A stretch of DNA of 6,749 nt, from the NCBI GenBank assembly GCA_003454975.1, contig DMST01000409.1:48968-55716 (forward strand), in the 5' to 3' direction. Numbering within the stretch: the stretch's first letter is position 1; every line of letters starts with the position of its first letter. The stretch comes from Cytophagales bacterium. Lineage in GTDB: Bacteria; Bacteroidota; Bacteroidia; Cytophagales; Cyclobacteriaceae. The translations under genes and the position numbers were made by a program. Under the pieces are notes generated by a model. It was not told where the DNA came from and did not search any database. It worked only from the letters and a program-made list of their open reading frames with translations. Below, piece by piece: positions 1 through 4,698 of this stretch.

Positions 1-19
1 CGGACTGCGCTACATCCCG
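1..19 (-). tRNA. 5' end of a tRNA gene, probably tRNA-Pro (cut by window edge)
   Basis: Read on the minus strand, this is the start of a tRNA: a 7-nt acceptor arm CGGGATG, then TA at positions 8-9, then GCGC as the 5' D-stem, then AGTCCG entering the D-loop. The box-A-like stretch TAGCGCAGTCCG together with a C at position 1 is what bacterial proline tRNAs show; most other elongator tRNAs start with G. The anticodon and 3' half are outside the window, so proline is inferred from the 5' end only. A well-formed promoter sits 15 nt upstream, which supports a real, transcribed gene with a short leader that RNase P would remove. tRNA identity is fairly sure; the amino acid is less so. Confidence 0.78.
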
Positions 20-34
20 ATCCTTAAAGGACTG

Positions 35-65
35 CAAAGGTAGAAATCAAATTTAATCTCACAAA
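35..65 (-). promoter_or_regulatory. Bacteroidota-type promoter of the tRNA gene
   Basis: On the minus strand, TTTG (65 to 62) is followed after exactly 19 nt by TACCTTTG (42 to 35). This matches the Bacteroidota housekeeping sigma consensus of a -33 TTTG and a -7 TAnnTTTG with 19-21 nt between them. The start of transcription would fall around 28-31, giving a leader of about 10 nt before the tRNA 5' end at 19. The leader contains the near-palindrome CCTTTAAGG. This is the best promoter in the window and the strongest single indication of phylum. Confidence 0.8.
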
Positions 66-141
66 CTGATTACTCTCTTTTTCTGATTTTCAGCTAAATT
101 GTATTCTAAGCCATTACCACCAACCCACCTATTTGACAAAA

Positions 142-774
142 ATGAACCAACTACCCATAGACCATCTGGTATACGGCGTCCCTAACCTGGACGAAGCCAT
201 CGATCAATTCGAGCACCTGCTGGGCGTGCGCGCAGTCATAGGTGGGCATCACCCAGCCTTCGGCACCAAAAATGCCCTCATCAACCTAACCGATGGCGCC
301 TACTTCGAGCTTATCGCCATTGACCCGGAAAATCCTAAGCCCGCCTCCGAAATCTGGATGGGCCTAAGCCACCTCACCAAGCCCCGCCTTACACGCTGGG
401 CGGTAAAGGCCACTCCCCTTCCCGACCACATACTGCCGTTGGCAGACTACAATGCAGAGCTGGCCGAGATTCGGGAAGGCTCCCGCCGAACCACTAGCGG
501 TAAGTTGCTGCAGTGGCAGCTCACCTTGCCGGCGTCTTCCCCGGAGGTGGAGGTGGTTCCTTTCCTCATCGACTGGAGTGAATCCGAGCAGCATCCATCA
601 CAGGGTATGCCAGAAATGGGCTGTTCGGTAACATTCATCGCAGCCACCCACCCACAACCAGAAGTATTAGAATCTGTATTGCAGGCTCTTCCTGTACCAA
701 TGACCGTCAACCAAGGCGCGGAGGTCAATTTAGAGGCATTGGTGCATTGCCCAAATGGCACCGTAAAACTCTAA
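142..774 (+). CDS. VOC superfamily / glyoxalase-like domain protein
   Basis: A 210-residue cytosolic protein with no signal peptide or membrane segment. It opens with IDHLVYGVPNLDEAI (residues 6-20), the typical first beta-alpha unit of a vicinal-oxygen-chelate fold, in which His8 would be a metal ligand. Then come GGHHPAFGTKNALINL (34-49) and YFELIAIDP (54-62), where Glu56 is a possible second ligand. SGKLLQWQLT (119-128) and VVPFLIDW (139-146) follow, the pattern of the Glyoxalase_3-type family (PF13468). Members are dioxygenase/glyoxalase-related, and substrates are mostly unknown, so I assign no reaction. I chose ATG at 142; a TTG at 133 is in frame but would add only three residues before MNQ. 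No Shine-Dalgarno or convincing Bacteroidota promoter is visible upstream. The gene is divergent from the tRNA and ends 3 bp from the convergent barrel-protein gene. Confidence 0.85.
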   Translation: MNQLPIDHLVYGVPNLDEAIDQFEHLLGVRAVIGGHHPAFGTKNALINLTDGAYFELIAIDPENPKPASEIWMGLSHLTKPRLTRWAVKATPLPDHILPLADYNAELAEIREGSRRTTSGKLLQWQLTLPASSPEVEVVPFLIDWSESEQHPSQGMPEMGCSVTFIAATHPQPEVLESVLQALPVPMTVNQGAEVNLEALVHCPNGTVKL

Positions 775-777
775 CGA

Positions 778-1527
778 TTAACGAGTAGAAATTCCATAGG
801 AAGCCCCAATCTCAACAAACCCAGAACTAGCCCAAGGGCTGTAGCCACCGGATACATCTAACTGTAAACGCGGAGTAGGCAAGTAAGTGAGGCCAGCATC
901 CCATTGCAGGTTGGCTGATCCTTCCATTGCCTGACCATAGAGCTCAGCAAACACTCCTACTTTGGACGTAAGCGTCCCGTTGAGCAAAAGGGTATAGGAG
1001 AGAGAAAAGGGACTCAGTCCTCCTCCCTGTACACCCACGTTGGTGTCTACACTCCAAGCGTCCGAGAGTGCGTAGGAGGCCAAGAGCACCCCTTCCCAGG
1101 CCACACTCTCGCCCCGCACCCAGGTGTTGGGAGCATACAATAGGTACGCAGTAGGCAGTAGCGACAACTGAAACCGTCCTGTCTCCACTAGACGAAATTT
1201 GACACCCAAGGAATTGCCTATCTGATACCGATTGAGGGTATCTGCTGATGAAGATACCAGAATAGCTGCGGAAGGCCCCAACCGAATTTCGAATGCATCT
1301 AACAAAGCAAACCGTAGCAGCAGGTTGTTATACCCGAGGGTTAAACCTTCTCCCCAAAACAGCCCTGTTCCGTTTTCGAGCAGGTATTCGCCACGCTTAA
1401 GCACACCTACACCATTGGACTGGCTCGGCCGATCCGGCTTGATGGATTCAATTTCCTTTTCTTGAGCGCATAGTGGTAAAGAAACGCAAAACAGGGTTAC
1501 GATGAGAAGGACATTTCGGACATTCAT
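778..1527 (-). CDS. Exported beta-barrel-like outer membrane protein (putative transporter, MetA-like)
   Basis: A 249-residue protein with a clear Sec signal peptide: MNVRN, a hydrophobic core to about residue 18, and likely cleavage after LCA at residue 21. Cys20 is preceded by Leu, so this is not a good lipobox. After the leader comes IKPDRPSQSNGVGVLKRG (29-46), close to the DRPdqT...vpkGrfqiE opening of the Phenol_MetA_deg-like/'transporter' barrel family (PF13557). The rest is alternating short strands rich in Gly, Ser, Leu and Tyr (LGYNNLLLRF, IGNSLGVKFRL, LSLSYTLLL-type, LDVSGGYSPW), as expected for a small outer membrane barrel. Oddly, the chain ends GISTR rather than with an aromatic residue. 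It begins 57 bp after the symporter stop on the same strand and may be co-transcribed with it. The substrate is unknown; family membership is moderately sure. Confidence 0.72.
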   Translation of the reverse strand: MNVRNVLLIVTLFCVSLPLCAQEKEIESIKPDRPSQSNGVGVLKRGEYLLENGTGLFWGEGLTLGYNNLLLRFALLDAFEIRLGPSAAILVSSSADTLNRYQIGNSLGVKFRLVETGRFQLSLLPTAYLLYAPNTWVRGESVAWEGVLLASYALSDAWSVDTNVGVQGGGLSPFSLSYTLLLNGTLTSKVGVFAELYGQAMEGSANLQWDAGLTYLPTPRLQLDVSGGYSPWASSGFVEIGASYGISTR

Positions 1528-1584
1528 GATATAAACCTAGCACATCAGGAGGCTACCAACAAGCCCCTGAACATACCTTATAAA
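1528..1584 (-). other. Short intergenic spacer between symporter and barrel-protein genes
   Basis: 57 bp with no hairpin followed by a T run and no clear promoter, so read-through from the symporter into the barrel-protein gene is likely. TAGGTTTA occurs just ahead of the ATG with a TTG 20 nt before it. It lacks the final G of the -7 consensus, and transcripts would begin at or inside the start codon. Confidence 0.4.
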
Positions 1585-3306
1585 CTATTGAGCGACACTA
1601 GCATCCACTCCCTTGGTAGGCTTCACAAAGAAGTTGAACAAGATCGAGAGAACCACTACCAATACCGCACCTATGACATTAAACCACAAATACCCAATGG
1701 CTTCGGGGTCGTAAAAGTAGAAGGCCAACACGGCCGTCTGTGCTACCACAGTCGCCAGGAAGGTAGCCCCTCCCTTTACAAACTTGATAAAGAAGGCGAC
1801 AATGAACATACCCAAAACGGTACCGTAGAAGAGCGAACCTAGAATGTTAATGGCCTCGATCAAGTTCTCAGCCCGGTTGGCGACGAGCGCGAACAATATG
1901 GCGAGCCCTCCCCAGGCCGCCGTCAGCACCTTTGACATCGTAAGGTAGTGCTGGTCAGATCCCTCCGGTTTAAATACCCGCTTATAGAAATCCAGCGTAG
2001 TGGTAGAGGCCAAGGCATTGAGTTCGGAAGCGGTGGAGGACATGGCCGCCGAGAAAATCACGGCGATCAGCAAGCCAATGATTCCTTCTGGCAAGTACGT
2101 AAGCACAAAAGTGATGAATACATAATCCGAATCCTTGGTCTCATAGCTGGCATCGTTCCCAACCAAATAACGCTTCACGTCCGTGCGTATGGCTTGGCCC
2201 TCAGCATCATATACATTGAGTTGGGCAGCATGTTCCTTTACAGCCGCTTCGTCATCGGCCTCCAAAGCTTCTAGCAGTCCATACGCTTCCTCCCGTTTGG
2301 CAGCAAAGTTAGCCTCATAAGCCTGCTGCGACATGGCTACCGAATCCGCATAAGCAGGGGTTTGACCGAGCACGGCCAAATCATTCTGCTTGAAATACAT
2401 AGGAGGCTGCACAAACTGGAAGAAGACGAATACCATCACCCCACAAAGCAGGATGAAGAACTGCATGGGCACCTTGAGCACGGCATTGAACATCAGGCCC
2501 ATACGACTCTCAGTCACATTCCGCCCGCCCAGGTAGCGGGATACTTGACTTTGATCGGTACCAAAATAGCTAAGGGCCAAAAAGGTACCCCCTAGTAGTC
2601 CGGTCCAAATGGTGTATCGCTTGCTGGGATCGAGAGAGAAGTCCACCGCCTCCAGCTTACCCATCTTGCCCGCAATGTGCATAGCATCGGTGAAGCCCAC
2701 CCCCTCAGGCAGCCCGTCAATCACCAAATAGAAGGCAATAAACATACCGCCCATGATTACGGCCATCTGCCATTTTTGAGTTACGGATACCGCTTTAGTC
2801 CCCCCGCTAACGGTGTAGATGATTACCGCTAGGCCAATGAGCAGAATGGTCAAACTAAGGTCCCAATCCAGGATGGTGCTCATGATGATAGCGGGAGCAT
2901 AAATGGTGAGCCCGGCAGCTAGTCCGCGCTGTAGTAGAAAAAGGAAGGCACCCAGCAGCCGCGTTTTTACGTCGAACCGCCGCTCCAGAAATTCATATGC
3001 GGTAAATACGCGCAGCCGATAATACAGCGGGATGAAGAAGGCGGATACAATAATGAGCGCCAAAGGCAACCCAAAGTAATTCTGCACGAAGGCCATACCG
3101 CTCTCATAGGCCTGCCCGGGAGTAGAAAGAAAGGTGATGGCACTGGCTTGAGTAGCCATGACTGACAAACCGATGGTCCACCACTTCATACTATTGCCCC
3201 CTCTCAGGTAGCCTTCAATGTTGCGATCGCCTCGGGTTTTGTATACCCCATAGATAACAATTGCAAACAAGGTCCCGAAGAGGACCACAAAATCGAGTGT
3301 GCTCAT
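1585..3306 (-). CDS. Sodium:solute symporter (SSS family)
   Basis: An inner-membrane Na+-coupled importer of 573 residues with about 13 hydrophobic segments. Family landmarks are present: RGGNSMKWWTIGLSVMATQASAITFLSTPGQAY begins at residue 35; YTVSGGTKAVSVTQKWQ at 164-180; YFGTDQSQVSRYLGGR at 247-262; and AVIFSAAMSSTASELNALAST at 415-435, whose Ser pair (423-424) lies where SSS proteins bind sodium. Residues about 301-393, between two membrane segments, form a charged Ala/Glu-rich hydrophilic insert. I chose the ATG at 3306, which yields MSTLDFVVLFGTLF, because an in-frame ATG at 3348 lies wholly inside the upstream small gene and adds an atypical 14 residues. The start codon overlaps that gene's TGA (ATGA), implying translational coupling. 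Substrate cannot be read from sequence; a sugar, amino-sugar or organic acid is possible. Confidence 0.93.
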   Translation of the reverse strand: MSTLDFVVLFGTLFAIVIYGVYKTRGDRNIEGYLRGGNSMKWWTIGLSVMATQASAITFLSTPGQAYESGMAFVQNYFGLPLALIIVSAFFIPLYYRLRVFTAYEFLERRFDVKTRLLGAFLFLLQRGLAAGLTIYAPAIIMSTILDWDLSLTILLIGLAVIIYTVSGGTKAVSVTQKWQMAVIMGGMFIAFYLVIDGLPEGVGFTDAMHIAGKMGKLEAVDFSLDPSKRYTIWTGLLGGTFLALSYFGTDQSQVSRYLGGRNVTESRMGLMFNAVLKVPMQFFILLCGVMVFVFFQFVQPPMYFKQNDLAVLGQTPAYADSVAMSQQAYEANFAAKREEAYGLLEALEADDEAAVKEHAAQLNVYDAEGQAIRTDVKRYLVGNDASYETKDSDYVFITFVLTYLPEGIIGLLIAVIFSAAMSSTASELNALASTTTLDFYKRVFKPEGSDQHYLTMSKVLTAAWGGLAILFALVANRAENLIEAINILGSLFYGTVLGMFIVAFFIKFVKGGATFLATVVAQTAVLAFYFYDPEAIGYLWFNVIGAVLVVVLSILFNFFVKPTKGVDASVAQ

Positions 3307-3461
3307 GAAAAATTGCGCGTAAATAATGAAAACAAGACCATTAGGCATCCCAGCACGCCGAGTACCAACATGTAAATTCGGGGCCAGGAACCCAGAATAG
3401 GCGGCCGGGCCTCCTCTGGATTTTGCTCTTCTGCACGATCATTGTTTTGGGTCATGTTCAT
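3303..3461 (-). CDS. Small single-pass membrane protein coupled to the symporter (52 aa)
   Basis: A 52-residue reading frame opens with ATG at 3461 (MNMTQNNDRAEEQ; a second ATG at 3455 is equally possible) and ends FTRNFS followed by TGA at 3305-3303. Its stop overlaps the symporter ATG as ATGA. The N-terminal half is polar and acidic. Then come RPPILGSWPRIY (19-30) and one hydrophobic helix, about residues 30-47 (YMLVLGVLGCLMVLFSLF), followed by a basic TRNFS tail. I recall similar short proteins, with a PPI..SW...Y motif before one helix, directly ahead of SSS genes in other Bacteroidota, but cannot verify that here. A role as accessory subunit or assembly factor is inferred only from coupling. 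It is distinct in pattern from the two-helix DUF4212 small subunits known for other SSS transporters. Alternative: a leader frame that only controls symporter translation. Confidence 0.75.
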   Translation of the reverse strand: MNMTQNNDRAEEQNPEEARPPILGSWPRIYMLVLGVLGCLMVLFSLFTRNFS

Positions 3462-3486
3462 CGCAGATTTTACAGTTTACGCTATC

Positions 3487-3516
3487 TTGGTTTTATTAAA
3501 TTCTACTCTACATTCG
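3487..3516 (+). promoter_or_regulatory. Candidate Bacteroidota-type promoter of the AI-2E gene
   Basis: TTG (3487-3489), a 19-nt spacer, then TACATTCG (3509-3516). The second element matches TAnnTTTG at five of its six fixed positions (C instead of the third T). Transcription would start near 3522-3526, about 35 nt ahead of the ATG at 3560. The spacing is right for the phylum, but the -7 element is imperfect, and the region is short enough that one such match could arise by chance. No comparable promoter was found on the minus strand for the small-protein/symporter unit: that strand lacks any TTG in the intergenic region. Confidence 0.4.
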
Positions 3517-3529
3517 TAGGGTAGTTAAT
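3495..3529. promoter_or_regulatory. Inverted repeat in the divergent promoter region (candidate operator)
   Basis: CTACTCTAC (3503-3511) and GTAGGGTAG (3516-3524) form 9-nt arms around ATTC, with all positions paired apart from one G-T wobble. After a 3-nt bulge on the left side the symmetry continues as ATTAA (3495-3499) against TTAAT (3525-3529). It lies between the divergent small-protein/symporter unit and the AI-2E gene and overlaps the candidate -7 box of the latter, which is where a repressor would bind. No run of T follows on either strand, so it does not look like an intrinsic terminator. A role as RNA hairpin in a 5' leader is the alternative. Confidence 0.5.
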
Positions 3530-3559
3530 CATACACATATAGTATCTTCCGGTAGCCTT

Positions 3560-4696
3560 ATGCCCTCACCCGACACCCAACCTAACACACGCCGTACGCC
3601 ACTGGAACGTGCCACCTTTCTATTGCTGTTCCTCATCCTTTCGGTGTATGCCTTAGTAGAGGTAGCCGACTTTCTCTATCCCATTTGCCTGGCCGTTCTC
3701 TTTGCCTTCCTCATTCATCCGTTGGCTAGCTTCCTAGAGATCAACGGCATCCACCGCATACTGGCCAATTTGGTCAGCATCCTCACGCTGCTCCTCATTC
3801 TTACGGGTGCCATCTTTGTGCTCTACCAGCAGGTAGATGTGTTCATCAACGACGTACCTACCCTAAAAACCCAGGCCCGCAGCAATTTACTTTCCTTAGA
3901 AAGTGCCATTCGGGACACCTTCGGTGAGTTTTACACCATCGAAGAAGGCTGGCTTTCACATAACATCACCTTCGTCATTGAATCCGGCAGTCAACAGTTA
4001 CGATCCATATTTGCTACCACTACGGGGGCTGCGGCCCGCTTGGCCCTGTTGCCCGTATATATGTTCTTCCTCCTCTTCTACCGCGATAAGTTTATCATCT
4101 TCATCAAGATGTTGGTACCCAAGGAGAAACACGAAGACGCCGATTACACCATCCAGGAAATCTCTGCCATGGTGCGCAGCTACATGGTAGGTGTATTCAC
4201 CGTAGTATTCGTACTGTGCTTTCTCAACACCATCGGCCTACTGATTGTGGGTGTGAAGTACGCCATACTATTGGGCATTTTGAGCGCCATCATGAACTTC
4301 ATCCCCTACTTCGGCACCCTTATTGGCGGAGCCATTCCTCTTACGGTAGCCCTGCTTACGGAAAGCTCTCCACGCTATGCGGTTGGCGTTTTGATCTTGT
4401 TCGTGATCATCCAGTTCACGGAAAACAACATCCTAACGCCCAACATCACCGGAGGCAGTGTCAACATTAACCCTTTCACCACCATCCTCAGTGTGATTGT
4501 GGCGGGCTTGCTCTGGGGCCTGCCAGGTATGTTCATTGTCATCCCGTTTATGGGCACCCTCCGCATCCTCATGAAGCACAGCCCACGACTACAACCGGTG
4601 GCTTACCTCATTGGGGTAGAAGGCATGGAACACCATCGACTCAGCATTTCAAAAATTCGGACCTATTTCCGCCGCCGCTTGCGGGGAAAATATTAA
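3560..4696 (+). CDS. AI-2E family transporter (PerM/UPF0118 type)
   Basis: A 378-residue inner-membrane protein of usual length for the AI-2E transporter family (PF01594). Two hydrophobic hairpin segments occupy about residues 18-57 and one follows at 67-90. A soluble stretch spans about 91-155, and the remaining segments run 160-175, 206-230, 233-262, 271-287 and 305-336. Family signatures in the second half are NFIPYFGTLIGGAIP (246-260), FTENNILTPNITGG (286-299) and GLLWGLPGMFIVIPFMG (316-332). The C-terminus is basic (RTYFRRRLRGKY). Characterised relatives export autoinducer-2 (TqsA) or act as Na+(Li+)/H+ antiporters, but most members have no known substrate, so the family name should not be read as a quorum-sensing role. 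Transcribed alone: divergent from the small-protein/symporter unit and convergent, with a 2-bp gap, on the PIG-L gene. No clear Shine-Dalgarno precedes the ATG. Confidence 0.9.
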   Translation: MPSPDTQPNTRRTPLERATFLLLFLILSVYALVEVADFLYPICLAVLFAFLIHPLASFLEINGIHRILANLVSILTLLLILTGAIFVLYQQVDVFINDVPTLKTQARSNLLSLESAIRDTFGEFYTIEEGWLSHNITFVIESGSQQLRSIFATTTGAAARLALLPVYMFFLLFYRDKFIIFIKMLVPKEKHEDADYTIQEISAMVRSYMVGVFTVVFVLCFLNTIGLLIVGVKYAILLGILSAIMNFIPYFGTLIGGAIPLTVALLTESSPRYAVGVLILFVIIQFTENNILTPNITGGSVNINPFTTILSVIVAGLLWGLPGMFIVIPFMGTLRILMKHSPRLQPVAYLIGVEGMEHHRLSISKIRTYFRRRLRGKY

Positions 4697-4698
4697 GC

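Noticed and set aside
133..141. TTG start for the VOC protein
   Set aside because: An ATG lies three codons on and gives the usual family N-terminus; TTG starts are rarer and add nothing recognisable.
447..761. 104-codon minus-strand frame within the VOC gene
   Set aside because: It is wholly opposite a well-supported family member and its composition (Cys/Ser-rich, no domain) is that of a shadow frame.
1532..1562. TTG-N20-TAGGTTTA as promoter of the barrel-protein gene
   Set aside because: The final G of the -7 box is missing and initiation would fall at or in the start codon; read-through from the symporter is simpler.
1948..2274. 108-codon plus-strand frame opposite the symporter
   Set aside because: Low-complexity Gly/Arg-rich start, no recognisable domain, and antisense to a strongly conserved transporter.
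3307..3348. Upstream ATG extending the symporter by 14 residues (MPNGLVFIIYAQFF)
   Set aside because: The extension lies in another frame of the 52-aa gene. The ATGA overlap and the MSTLDF start fit the family better.
3560..4696. Quorum-sensing role from the name AI-2E transporter
   Set aside because: Most family members have no shown link to AI-2, and no luxS- or lsr-like gene is in the window.
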